Below are positions 18,233 through 26,778 of a stretch of DNA of 37,924 bases, piece by piece. The notes beneath the pieces are model-generated. The model had not been told where the DNA came from, made no database searches, and was given only the letters and a program-made list of their open reading frames with translations. Each line of letters starts with the position of its first letter. Position 1 is the stretch's first letter. The DNA is from Rubripirellula sp. (GTDB taxonomy: Bacteria > Planctomycetota > Planctomycetia > Pirellulales > Pirellulaceae). The position numbers and the translations under genes were made by a program. Where the stretch lies: contig JAQWPZ010000273.1 in NCBI GenBank assembly GCA_029245125.1, positions 1-37,924 of the forward strand, read 5' to 3'.

Positions 18233-18331
18233 AGCTTGGGTGTCGCGCAAGATTGCTTTGGTTCGCTACAATTCATCGAGCCTCCACGACATTCCGTGCG
18301 AATCTCGCTTCTTTAACGCCATGCTTTTGCT

Positions 18332-19270
18332 TTGAATCAACCTAGACAAACCGCCACGTTTCTTTCCAAACGCCTCGCTGCAGCCGGCTTGCGCCCGGTT
18401 TCGCGGTTCGGGCAAAACTTTCTGATCGATTTGAATCTGATCGATTTGATCGCCCGCTCGGCGGAGCTCACCAAGCAGGATGTGGTCCTCGAGATCGGCA
18501 CAGGGGTCGGATCGCTGACCAGCCGTTTAGCGGATGCTGCAGGAGCCGTGCTGAGCGTTGAGATTGACAACAATTTGCATCAGCTGGCGAGTGAGGAATT
18601 AGAGGATCGTCAAAACGTTAAATTGATCCACGGCGATGCCCTGCGAAATAAAAATACGCTTCGCGAGGATTTGATGGATCAAATTCGGGATGCCCAGGCA
18701 AAGCTGGGGGAATCTTCACGATTTATGTTGGTGGCGAATCTTCCTTACAACATCGCAACACCGATCATTTGCAATCTGTTGCATCAATCGCCACCACCCG
18801 ACCGAATGGTTGTGACCATTCAGAAAGAGTTAGCTGATCGCATTGATGCCCAGCCATCGACAAAGAGCTACGGAGCTCTCAGCGTTTGGATCCAATCGCA
18901 ATGCGAATGTGAAGTGGTTCGGGTTTTACCGCCGACCGTTTTTTGGCCGCGCCCCCAAGTTCACTCGGCAATTTTGCGGCTCGATTTGGTGCCCGAAAAA
19001 CGCGCTCAGGTTGCCGATCTGAAGTATTTTCACCAAACCGTTCGAGCCCTCTTCTTTCACCGCCGAAAATTTCTCCGCAGCGTCGTGATCAGTGCGATGA
19101 AAGGTCGTTTGCCAAAGGCCAAGATTGACGAGATCCTGACGAATCTAGGTTATGACGAAACGGCAAGGGCCGAACAGTTGGAGCTTTCGCAGATACAGCA
19201 ATTGGCGGAAGCCCTGCGTGTCGCCGAATCAGCCGAGAGTCAATCAGCCGAGAGTCAATCAGAAGGCTGA
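18332..19270 (+). CDS. rsmA: 16S rRNA (adenine-N6)-dimethyltransferase
   Basis: 312 residues. It dimethylates two adjacent adenines in the 3' hairpin of 16S rRNA during small-subunit assembly, using S-adenosylmethionine. Visible motifs are RFGQNFLID (25-33), the SAM site [10 protein letters not shown] (54-63), the acidic SVEIDN (75-80) and the catalytic NLPY (136-139) with the following NIATP. The C-terminal domain has [12 protein letters not shown]. No ATG suits the frame; translation probably begins at TTG 18332, just after a short ATG-led frame ending at 18335. A CTACAAT box lies at 18266-18272, about 60 bases before. The last residues ([14 protein letters not shown]) are encoded by a small tandem repeat and are not part of the family. 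Confidence 0.94.
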   Translation: MNQPRQTATFLSKRLAAAGLRPVSRFGQNFLIDLNLIDLIARSAELTKQDVVLEIGTGVGSLTSRLADAAGAVLSVEIDNNLHQLASEELEDRQNVKLIHGDALRNKNTLREDLMDQIRDAQAKLGESSRFMLVANLPYNIATPIICNLLHQSPPPDRMVVTIQKELADRIDAQPSTKSYGALSVWIQSQCECEVVRVLPPTVFWPRPQVHSAILRLDLVPEKRAQVADLKYFHQTVRALFFHRRKFLRSVVISAMKGRLPKAKIDEILTNLGYDETARAEQLELSQIQQLAEALRVAESAESQSAESQSEG

Positions 19271-19285
19271 AGTCAATCAGAAGGC
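19231..19285. repeat. Short tandem repeats across the rsmA stop codon
   Basis: AGCCGAGAGTCAATC occurs twice in tandem (19231-19245, 19246-19260). The related AGTCAATCAGAAGGC occurs at 19253-19267 and again at 19271-19285, beyond the stop. The in-frame part yields the repeated AESQS tail of RsmA. Confidence 0.85.
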
Positions 19286-19314
19286 CCGAGATTGTATCCC
19301 GTTGAGGTGTTTTT

Positions 19315-19770
19315 ATGAACAAACTGCAACGCCGACAAGCTTTGCTCGTAATGATTTCTGCTCCGGCGGTCACGGTCGGGTGTAGTCGCGATGAGGTTAG
19401 CGAAGCGACGGAGGAGATACCGACCTCGGCTTTGCAGAACACCCGAGTTGGCTTGCGGGGATTTCAAATCGTCTCCATGACCGTTGGTCAACGGATCATT
19501 TTTTTGCCGACGCCCGGCGTTCGTGTGCTGGGAGTGGCACTGCTCGTCTCTGGTCTGGTGACCTTGCTGGTCGTCGAATACTTGGATGTCGAATTGAAAC
19601 GGCGAATGGTCAAAGAGGAACTCTCCGATGCGGAGCGAATTGCTGCCGAATCGAGCCTCGGCATCGAATTCCAAACAGACAATGGTTTGAAAGAATTTGT
19701 CTCGCTGGGCCCGAATCAGTACGAAGAAGCCAGTGGGTCGCCGGCAGCAGTGGATGCCACACAGCAGTAG
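19315..19770 (+). CDS. Small membrane protein of unknown function
   Basis: 151 residues. The N-terminus has two arginines, a hydrophobic stretch and a cysteine (RRQALLVMISAPAVTVGC23), which resembles a lipoprotein or Tat-lipoprotein signal. A second, stronger membrane helix lies at about 69-90 (VRVLGVALLVSGLVTLLVV). The C-terminal 60 residues are charged and soluble. A lipoprotein with a later membrane helix would be odd, so one of the two hydrophobic segments may not act as it appears. GAGG lies about 8 bases before the ATG. The gene follows rsmA by 44 bases on the same strand. I do not recognise a family. Confidence 0.6.
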   Translation: MNKLQRRQALLVMISAPAVTVGCSRDEVSEATEEIPTSALQNTRVGLRGFQIVSMTVGQRIIFLPTPGVRVLGVALLVSGLVTLLVVEYLDVELKRRMVKEELSDAERIAAESSLGIEFQTDNGLKEFVSLGPNQYEEASGSPAAVDATQQ

Positions 19771-20078
19771 AGAGGCAGCGAGCAAAGCACGAGTGAGACC
19801 CGCCGCTTACCGAACCGGCAGCGGATGGGGCTAGCCAACCACCGTCTTCCTTGAGCTTTTGCGTTCCTAATCAGTCAGGTCTAGTTGATTGGCCTGATGG
19901 TGAGGCTGCAGTTACGAACGAGTCGATTTCTGTGGTGACGTTGCCCGTCGGGCCTTCGGGGCCCAGGACGTGTTCGTAGTGAGCAGGGCGGCGTTCGGGA
20001 AAACGAGCCTGCGCTTCCCCTGATCGTCTCTCGTCCAGTTGGGTTTGGACGCGGACGTTCGGGCGAAGGTGATGAAGG
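19771..20078. other. Intergenic region between convergent genes
   Basis: 308 bases between the end of the small membrane protein and the end of the minus-strand pentahaem cytochrome. The only structure I see is the hairpin at 19946-19970. No gene is supported. Confidence 0.5.
19946..19970. terminator. Hairpin in the convergent region, possible two-way terminator
   Basis: GGGCC-TTCGG-GGCCC (19950-19964) is flanked by CGTC and GACG that can extend the stem, with a two-base AG bulge. Its place between two converging genes suits a terminator, but there is no T-run on either side. Confidence 0.35.
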
Positions 20079-21896
20079 TTATCTCACGCTCAACTTGGCA
20101 TTTTGCGTCACGCCAAGCAACTTTCCGAATTGGGTGAGTTGCTGTTTCAGTTTGGCTGGGTTGTAGTTCTCTCGCCGCTCGAGATCACCTTTGAGCGTCG
20201 CATAAATGAACTCTTTGCGACCCGATGGTAACGCTGACGAAAGTCCAGAAACAGAAGCATCGCCAAGATCGATCGCAGCTTGCAGAATCGGATCGTCTGG
20301 TTGGAGTGCACCTTCGGATTTCATTTCGTCGACGATGGTTTGGATCGCCCAGACAACTTGCCGAGCCGCGTCGTAGGTCAGCAGTGCGTTCTTGGGTGTC
20401 TGCGCCAATTTTTGCAGCAAGTTCATTGCGACAGCTGCATCCACTGGTTTCTTTTCAACTGCAGCGATTGTTTTCTCGAGTTCGTCTGCCAGCGCTGTTG
20501 CTGTTTTGGCGACACGATTCGGATCCCCAAACGGCTCGGCAGCAAACGCGGCAGTAAGTTTCGATTCTGCTTGTTTGGCTTGGGCAGCAGATTCTGGTTG
20601 GTCAAATTCAAGTGCAATGTTCAAGAGTGCAGTGGACCATTCGTGTTGTCTTGGTCGGCCTGGTGCTCCTGGAAATCCGCGTTGTTGACGCAGGCTATCT
20701 GAGTCAAGTTCGTGGTGACACGATGCACAGTCGTACAAGGAGTAGTCACCCCACGTGTGAGCGTTTGCCGTTTCAGTAATCAGATCGAGTGTCTTCTTGC
20801 GTGCAACGAGTGCACCAAGCAGCATTTTACGGGTGTTCCAATACGTTTTTCCGGCGCCGACGATCTCGCTGACGCCCGGATAGTTGACTGTAAAGTAGGC
20901 GTCGCGGGTTGGTGATGCCGATAACGAATCGTGCAATTGAGACGGCGTTTGCCAGTGCTGCGGCATCTCACCACAAAAGGTGTGCAATTCGATGGAAGGG
21001 ATTGGCGGGTGTCCGGCAGCGTACATCTCGTGGGTAACAAACATGTTTTTGCTTCGATTTCCAACGTGGCAATCAAAGCACAGGTCAGCCTGTTTTGCGG
21101 TGTTGGCCAGATCCCGCATGCCTGCCGTCGATTTCACCTCAGCGGGCAGCAGTCGCCAGTTTTGTTCGGGATTGGGTGCTGCGTGATCTGCGATCCACTT
21201 TGGGTTGTCGCCTTGTTGGTGGCAATAAAGGCAACCAATTCCGATTTTGGCTTGTGCCGTGGAGTCGAGTTCGAAGCCGGTGTCATCGCCTTGGTAGCCG
21301 CCGTGACAGGTCAAGCAATTCTCTCGAAACTTGCCGTAGCCCTCCTCTGTTTCGGAAGACCCCTCACCCCATAGTTTGTCGCAAATGCGTCGGCTCAGGA
21401 AATTGCTTTCGCCAATCCATTCCTTGGGGAACTTGGTCAACCCAACTTGATCTGAGTCGATTTCGATGCCTAGTTTGTCTTGCAGTTGCCGCGCCGCGTT
21501 TCCGGCCATTGTGTCAAGCTGTTCCATCAGGCTTTTCAATTCAGCCTCGGTGCGTGATGGATCGAACGGTTCAACGCGGCGGCGAGCGATGGTGTGTTTG
21601 TCTTTCAACACCCAAAGATCCATCTCCTTGCGACGACTGAACGCAGTCAAGTTCGATTGCACATCACCGATGATTTCGCCAACATTTGGGCCCGCTAAGT
21701 GGCATTTCACACAGGTTTTAACGTCGTTGTGGCTCATCCAAGACATATAGACCGGATCACTCAGGCGTTCCACAAGAGTGGGCGCCTTGTCCTGAACGGG
21801 CGCTGCATCTTGGGCAATACCATCCTGGGCGATACCGCAGGTGGCCATGAAGCCAAGCGAGGCCGCCGTGATCAAACGTTGAGCAAATAATTTCAT
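20079..21896 (-). CDS. Exported pentahaem cytochrome c (c554-like)
   Basis: 605 residues from ATG 21896, chosen because it gives a signal peptide (MKLFAQRLITAASLGFMATCGIAQ) and leaves a 34-base gap after the upstream gene; a start at 21971 would overlap that gene and add a polar leader. Five CXXCH c-haem sites: C62 (CVKCH), C194 (CLTCH), C222 (CLYCH), C273 (CFDCH) and C390 (CASCHH). A segment THEMYAAGHPPIPSIELHTF with MPQHW after it matches equivalent segments in the two other pentahaem proteins here, and the histidines there may be distal haem ligands. The C-terminal 200 residues are helical and haem-free. The protein is periplasmic and should shuttle electrons or act on a small substrate. 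It probably shares a transcript with the upstream cytochrome gene, both diverging from the NADH-oxidising operon. Confidence 0.88.
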   Translation of the reverse strand: MKLFAQRLITAASLGFMATCGIAQDGIAQDAAPVQDKAPTLVERLSDPVYMSWMSHNDVKTCVKCHLAGPNVGEIIGDVQSNLTAFSRRKEMDLWVLKDKHTIARRRVEPFDPSRTEAELKSLMEQLDTMAGNAARQLQDKLGIEIDSDQVGLTKFPKEWIGESNFLSRRICDKLWGEGSSETEEGYGKFRENCLTCHGGYQGDDTGFELDSTAQAKIGIGCLYCHQQGDNPKWIADHAAPNPEQNWRLLPAEVKSTAGMRDLANTAKQADLCFDCHVGNRSKNMFVTHEMYAAGHPPIPSIELHTFCGEMPQHWQTPSQLHDSLSASPTRDAYFTVNYPGVSEIVGAGKTYWNTRKMLLGALVARKKTLDLITETANAHTWGDYSLYDCASCHHELDSDSLRQQRGFPGAPGRPRQHEWSTALLNIALEFDQPESAAQAKQAESKLTAAFAAEPFGDPNRVAKTATALADELEKTIAAVEKKPVDAAVAMNLLQKLAQTPKNALLTYDAARQVVWAIQTIVDEMKSEGALQPDDPILQAAIDLGDASVSGLSSALPSGRKEFIYATLKGDLERRENYNPAKLKQQLTQFGKLLGVTQNAKLSVR

Positions 21897-21930
21897 CTTG
21901 GGTTCCCACCGCGATCGGACTGATGGCGGC

Positions 21931-23715
21931 TCATTCGTCGGAGTCCTGGGTCTCGTTCGGTGCCTGTTCAAGTTCTTGCAACAGCTCTTCCGCTGTTTTC
22001 GGTTTTCGAACAGGTGGCTTGGTCGGTGTGTCGGGGGTTACCGGTTCGGTTGGTGGTTTCGATTGCTCGCGGATTTTGCGAGCCTCGGTCAAGTCCTGCG
22101 TGACTTTTTCAATCATCTGATCGAGGCGACGTCGGATCTCGACGGGGTCATCGACATCGGGAATCACCATCGGTTCACCGCTGACTGGTCCGAAAACACT
22201 GGCCAGTTCGATCCCCATTGCGGTGATTTGTGTTCGGTTGGCCTGCGGTCCCCGTGCTCGGGCTCGTTTCGCGTATCGGCTGATGTCGATCATCTGCGGG
22301 TATTGCAGGCCGTATTGCATTTGATCGGCAACCTCCCGCATGGGGCCATTCCAGCCGCCGGGCCAGCTTTCGCGGGCTGCCACCGACGCAAGGTAGAATT
22401 GAACTGCTGATTCCCACGACCGAAAGGTCTCGGCTCGACCCGCAGCGTCGGCGATCACAAGTCCCAGTCGGTCACTGCGAAAATGAAACCGTTCATGAAC
22501 TCCCGGTTGGCCGTCGAACCAATCGGCGAGTGCGGTTCTAGCGGCAGCGGATGCAATCGCGACTTTGTTGGCATCTGGCCGTGGGCCGTGCTCCATCTCA
22601 CTGCGAACTCGATTCAGGGCGGCCATCAGTTGGTCGTCTTCCAGAACCGCTTCGCCGTTTGCGATGCGGTACTCAATCACCCATCTCAAACCGGCATCGT
22701 TCCATTGGGAATAGATGGCGGTTGCGCGGCGTCGCTGGTTAAGACCTTCACGGTCATTGTCTAGCCCCAGGTTGTGGTGGCAGGAAGCACAATTGTAGGC
22801 AGCGAATTCCGGCCACTCGCTGACGGTGTGTGCATCTTTGGCTCGGGTTTCCAGCAGGGCGAGCGAAGCGTCGGCTGACGCCACTTGTCCGGCCAACCAA
22901 AGCCTTGCCTCGTAGGTTGTCTTGTCTTCGTTTTCTGCATCACGCCAGTGCTTGGGCTGCCAGGCGTGGAAGGTTGCCAGTTCATAACGCAGTGCGGGGT
23001 GTCCAGCAGCGATGATGTCGTGATTCATGTCACGGTCTTTGTCACCGACATGGCAGGACGCACACATTCGTGCCCTGACATAGAGGTCGCCCGCCGCGAC
23101 GAACCCGTCCTCGGTGGCTGATTCGGGCGTCCAACCTGCTTGGAAGTGTGTGTTGATCCAGTTTTCACTCGGCCCATGGCAACCGGAACATCCGACACCT
23201 TCACGAAGAAAACGGTTAACTTCCTGGCCGGTGGTCTTGGCAAATCTCGGCTCGTCGAACCGCTGGGTCGAATTGTGGCAGGCGAGGCAATTGTCGAACC
23301 CCGCCTGATCGACCACCCGATCGTCCTCTAAGATCTTGAGCCTTCGCATCATGGCGATGCTTTCTTCGCTGCAAATGGTCCGCCAGCTACGAGAGTGCGG
23401 GTCGTTTTCGAGCCACACCTGATACTCCATCGACCGTTTGCTCGTTGGGTCCAGCAAACCTGGTCGCGGGCCGGCATGGCAATTCGAGGTTGCACAGGAA
23501 GCCGAGCCGTTGATTCTCAGATCGTCGCGAAGCAATGGAGAGTGCAAACGATCGAGTGTTCGGGGGTCAATGACCGTGACGCGTTCGATTGCAGCAGCGA
23601 TTGAATCTGGAAGCGGAGCCGGGATCGTCTGTTGCCCCATGACGGGTGCAGCGATCGACGCGACGATCGTGAAGATCCCCACGATCACGATACAACGATA
23701 CTGATCGAACCACAT
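21931..23715 (-). CDS. Exported pentahaem cytochrome c with a CX4CH site
   Basis: 594 residues from ATG 23715, which gives a hydrophobic signal or anchor (about 9-25, IVIVGIFTIVASIAAPV). The in-frame ATG at 23796 would add 27 polar residues. Haem sites: C74 (CATSNCH, four residues between the cysteines), C143 (CLACH), C176 (CSGCH), C218 (CASCH) and C309 (CASCHH). The blocks WLENDPHSRSW, RDMNHDIIAAGHPALRYEL and KHW are shared with the protein at 26775. The tail, about residues 550-594, is rich in Pro, Thr, Lys and Glu and looks disordered. It is the first gene of the minus-strand pair. A role as periplasmic partner of the divergent electron-transfer operon is inferred from paralogy and position. 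Confidence 0.88.
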   Translation of the reverse strand: MWFDQYRCIVIVGIFTIVASIAAPVMGQQTIPAPLPDSIAAAIERVTVIDPRTLDRLHSPLLRDDLRINGSASCATSNCHAGPRPGLLDPTSKRSMEYQVWLENDPHSRSWRTICSEESIAMMRRLKILEDDRVVDQAGFDNCLACHNSTQRFDEPRFAKTTGQEVNRFLREGVGCSGCHGPSENWINTHFQAGWTPESATEDGFVAAGDLYVRARMCASCHVGDKDRDMNHDIIAAGHPALRYELATFHAWQPKHWRDAENEDKTTYEARLWLAGQVASADASLALLETRAKDAHTVSEWPEFAAYNCASCHHNLGLDNDREGLNQRRRATAIYSQWNDAGLRWVIEYRIANGEAVLEDDQLMAALNRVRSEMEHGPRPDANKVAIASAAARTALADWFDGQPGVHERFHFRSDRLGLVIADAAGRAETFRSWESAVQFYLASVAARESWPGGWNGPMREVADQMQYGLQYPQMIDISRYAKRARARGPQANRTQITAMGIELASVFGPVSGEPMVIPDVDDPVEIRRRLDQMIEKVTQDLTEARKIREQSKPPTEPVTPDTPTKPPVRKPKTAEELLQELEQAPNETQDSDE

Positions 23716-24262
23716 AGCTGACTTTCGAGCCAAATTCAGGACGGTGACCGACCCACAATAGTCGCTATCGTCCGCAAAGGTAGGTTTTGCAACCAATTCG
23801 AATGACTGTCCCGACCGACGAAACTCTACATTTGTTTCCGCTAACCATACCAGTGCAGATTGTCGGGTTGTCGGCTAACTGGGGGAGCTGGGGCGTAAAT
23901 TGCTGTTTTTGAGCTGCCTGGCGTCCAGGATAACGCCTTTAGCTGCTGCGTTAGGTCTTGCTCTTTCTCGGCACCTGCGGGGCCTCGTTTTTCGCCCGCA
24001 TCGTTTTCTGTGCAGATCAGCGTATTTCGATTCAGGTAAGGATTGACTTTTGAGCTGTGGAATACTGTGTTTTTGCTCTTGACTGAAAGCAATTTCCCAA
24101 GATCGCAATGCAAGACAGCGCATTCGTAACGATCCATCCTGCATCTATCCCGCTTCGTTCGCTTTTCGCAACACCTGGAGGTTTCACGATGTTATTATCT
24201 TGAGGCGAACTTTTCTTGAACTTCGATGGTCGCACGGAAGCGCAACCAAGTTCTGATCTCTC
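23716..24262. other. Divergent promoter region between the cytochrome pair and the electron-transfer operon
   Basis: 547 bases with no supportable gene. It must carry start signals for both directions. TATTAT at 24193-24198 could be a -10 box for the rightward operon but has no good -35 partner. I see no Crp/Fnr-type TTGAT-ATCAA palindrome, which I looked for because the operon encodes nucleotide-binding domains. Confidence 0.5.
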
Positions 24263-25252
24263 TTGTCATGTGATGTTGCTGTGCTATTGAATCGAGGTCA
24301 AACCAAGCTCCATTTGCTGTTCGGTGTTCTTGCCGCGCTGTTGACGATCGTTTGCATCGGTTACTACGCCCAGGAATGCCGTGAGGCGGGGCGTTTGGTT
24401 GGTGGTGGAAGCGCGTCGGGACTGCTGTGCGGCATTTTTGCTGGGGCGGTGATCGTTTTTGAAATGCTGTTGTGGCCGCGTAAAGCGTTACGTCGGTTGA
24501 GGCTGATTCCGGCAAAATATTGGCTGGTCGCTCATATCTGGTTCGGAATTGCCGCCTTGCCGCTGGCGATTGTGCACAGTGGATTTCATTTGGGCGGTTG
24601 GCTGCCCGCGACGTTCCTCGTGCTGTTCGTGTTGACAATCCTGAGTGGTCTTTACGGATTAGCCGTTCAAAAACTTCTTCCGCGTTGGATGTTGCGAAAC
24701 TTACCGGCCGAAACAATCTACAGCCAAATTGATTACGTCTCTGAGCAGGCGGTCGAAGACGTCCGGCAGTTGTTGGTCACCGCGTGTGGTCAGCCTGCCT
24801 CGGCACGCAATCTGGACTTGGCAGATGAGCCCGAAGTGGAACTGGTGAAGGCTCAAACCGTCGTGGTCGGGGCGGTTCGCCAAGCGGGTAAGACACGCGG
24901 ACGGACGCTTCAGACACGACGTGTGGCCGACGCCGAAGTGGACCGAGACGCCTTGTGGAATGCGTTTGAGGAAATTCGCCCGTTTCTGTTGGCCGGTGCG
25001 GAGGCGGACTCACCCGTGACAGATCGCCAGCAAGCTAGCCAGTGGTTCAGCCGCTTGCGAGGAGTCACCGGTCGAGAAAGTGAAACGATTATCGACACAC
25101 TCCATGGATTATGCGATCAACGGCGGCAGTTTGATACGCAGCGAACCGTTCATCGGTGGCTACACGGATGGTTGCCAGTCCACATCGGATTGTCGGTTGC
25201 TGTCACGATTTTGTTGGCGGCACATGTTTGGACTGCATTGAAGTACTGGTAA
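24263..25252 (+). CDS. Membrane protein, predicted dihaem b-type cytochrome
   Basis: 329 residues with five membrane helices at about 17-36, 52-71, 86-108, 113-135 and 304-326. Helix 3 carries H91 and H105, and helix 5 carries H307 and H321. Each pair is 14 apart, the same spacing as the haem-ligand histidines in cytochrome b of the bc1 complex. This suggests two haems stacked across the membrane, one near each face. A soluble loop of about 165 residues (136-300), of no known family, separates helices 4 and 5. There is no ATG near the start: TTG 24263 is used, with GTG 24281 as alternative, and no clear ribosome site. It is the first gene of a five-gene operon (23-base gap to the next) and would be the link between the cytoplasmic iron-sulfur subunits and the periplasmic haem proteins. 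The haem assignment is inference from spacing. Confidence 0.75.
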   Translation: MSCDVAVLLNRGQTKLHLLFGVLAALLTIVCIGYYAQECREAGRLVGGGSASGLLCGIFAGAVIVFEMLLWPRKALRRLRLIPAKYWLVAHIWFGIAALPLAIVHSGFHLGGWLPATFLVLFVLTILSGLYGLAVQKLLPRWMLRNLPAETIYSQIDYVSEQAVEDVRQLLVTACGQPASARNLDLADEPEVELVKAQTVVVGAVRQAGKTRGRTLQTRRVADAEVDRDALWNAFEEIRPFLLAGAEADSPVTDRQQASQWFSRLRGVTGRESETIIDTLHGLCDQRRQFDTQRTVHRWLHGWLPVHIGLSVAVTILLAAHVWTALKYW

Positions 25253-25275
25253 CGATCGGCGAAAGATAATCTCAC

Positions 25276-26778
25276 ATGGCTCGCGAAACCGGCAAACAGC
25301 GTTCGCAACGCATTGAAATCGACTCCTATCGCAAACGGACGGATATCCACGTTTGGCGAACGGTCTGCATCCTGGTCGGTCTGGTAACCGCAGGTTTGTA
25401 TGCCGCCTACGTGATTGCGTCGGGCGGTGGATCGCAGGTCAGTACCGGGCCGGTTGCGGAAGCTCACGCGGCCTTCGAAAACGATTGCCAACAGTGTCAT
25501 CAAGATTTCACGCCAATTGGATCTCGCGGGTGCGAGTTGAATTGGTCGTTGGTCGGGCTTAGCAAAGCAAAGTCGGTTGAGCATACCGAAGCGGCTTGCA
25601 AAGTGTGCCATGACGTGGGAGACCACTATCGAGGCAAGATGTCAGAGGCGTGGCAACTGCAGGACCAGAACTGTGCGACGTGCCATGCGGATCACCAAGG
25701 ACGATTGCATGATTTGGCGGCAGTTTCCCAATCTCAATGTACCGATTGCCACGCACGACTGGCTGATGGATGCGTTGGGACACCGTCGGTGCGCGATAGC
25801 ATCACTAAATTCGATCAGGCCTCTCACGGTGAGTTTGCGTCACTTGCCACCGGTGATCCGGGGAGTGTCAAGTTCGACCACCAGCAACACATGCGATTGG
25901 GGCAGGTTGATGAGGGCAATAAGGGGGCTTTCCGCCTCGACATGATGAATCCCGCCAATCGAGAACGATACCGATTGGATGGACAGGCCGACACGGATGC
26001 TGTGCAATTAGACTGCTCTAGCTGCCATCAGATGGCTGGTAATCCTGATCCCAGCAGCAATCTGATTACCGATGGAGAACTCGGGCGATACATCGAACCA
26101 ATCTCGTTTCAGCAACATTGCTCAGCCTGCCATTCGATGAATCCTGGAATCGCAACCGCTGATACAACACCGTTACCGCACGCAGCGGCATGGAGCCAAC
26201 TCGACTTGCTGTTGAATGCTTCACTCGTTGGGACGCGGCTGAATGAGGAAACACGAGTACGCGGGGATGACGCCCAAGCGACCGCCGTTCCGGGGGAAGG
26301 GTTCGGTGATCCGGCTAACCCGATTACGTTGCCCGATCCGGGGGAATTGCAGCAGGCGCGGCAGCGGGTTGAGGCAGAGTGTCAGAAGTGCCACGAGCCC
26401 GAGCACATCACCGATGAATTCATCGCCAAAGCCGCCGCTGGTGAGGCAGCACCCCTGATTCCACCGCGATGGTTTCAGCACGGCTTGTACGATCATGCGG
26501 CACATCGACAGGTCGATTGTGCGTTCTGTCACTCAGCGGCTTATGCAGCAAATGATGCGGTGGCGGGACCTCCGTTGGACCACCAAAAAGTGATGATTGA
26601 CAACATTGAATCTTGCACCGGCTGCCATCGCGATGCTGAATCACCGACTCCTGCGTCGTTAAGCAGCCAAGATGTCGTTTCCAAATTGGGCGGGATGTCG
26701 ACCTGGGCGACGAACAATTGCACGCTCTGTCACCGCTACCACACACCGACGAAGCTCAAGGAAGAGAGATCGAAATGA
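25276..26778 (+). CDS. Membrane-anchored decahaem cytochrome c
   Basis: 500 residues. One uncleaved-looking helix at about 27-48 (VWRTVCILVGLVTAGLYAAYVIA) after a basic N-terminus anchors the protein with its bulk in the periplasm. Ten CXXCH sites start at C71, C108, C133, C155, C247, C282, C369, C415, C447 and C482. Segments KFDHQQH (199-205) and LYDHAAH (404-410) are of the FXHXXH type used as distal ligands in c3/c7-type cytochromes. The first four haems form one cluster and the last four another, with a spacer of about 80 residues (287-368). Its place between the predicted cytochrome b and a pentahaem protein suggests that it takes electrons at the outer face of the membrane. The stop overlaps the next start (ATGA). 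Confidence 0.9.
   Translation: MARETGKQRSQRIEIDSYRKRTDIHVWRTVCILVGLVTAGLYAAYVIASGGGSQVSTGPVAEAHAAFENDCQQCHQDFTPIGSRGCELNWSLVGLSKAKSVEHTEAACKVCHDVGDHYRGKMSEAWQLQDQNCATCHADHQGRLHDLAAVSQSQCTDCHARLADGCVGTPSVRDSITKFDQASHGEFASLATGDPGSVKFDHQQHMRLGQVDEGNKGAFRLDMMNPANRERYRLDGQADTDAVQLDCSSCHQMAGNPDPSSNLITDGELGRYIEPISFQQHCSACHSMNPGIATADTTPLPHAAAWSQLDLLLNASLVGTRLNEETRVRGDDAQATAVPGEGFGDPANPITLPDPGELQQARQRVEAECQKCHEPEHITDEFIAKAAAGEAAPLIPPRWFQHGLYDHAAHRQVDCAFCHSAAYAANDAVAGPPLDHQKVMIDNIESCTGCHRDAESPTPASLSSQDVVSKLGGMSTWATNNCTLCHRYHTPTKLKEERSK

Noticed and set aside
21898..22410. 170-codon plus-strand frame opposite the pentahaem gene
   Set aside because: It is antisense to a gene with five haem motifs and a conserved block; its Phe/Cys/Arg-rich content is that of a shadow frame.
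24263..25252. Ferric reductase or NapC-type quinol dehydrogenase
   Set aside because: It has no FAD/NAD domain and no CXXCH site; the histidine spacing fits a cytochrome b-like dihaem protein better.
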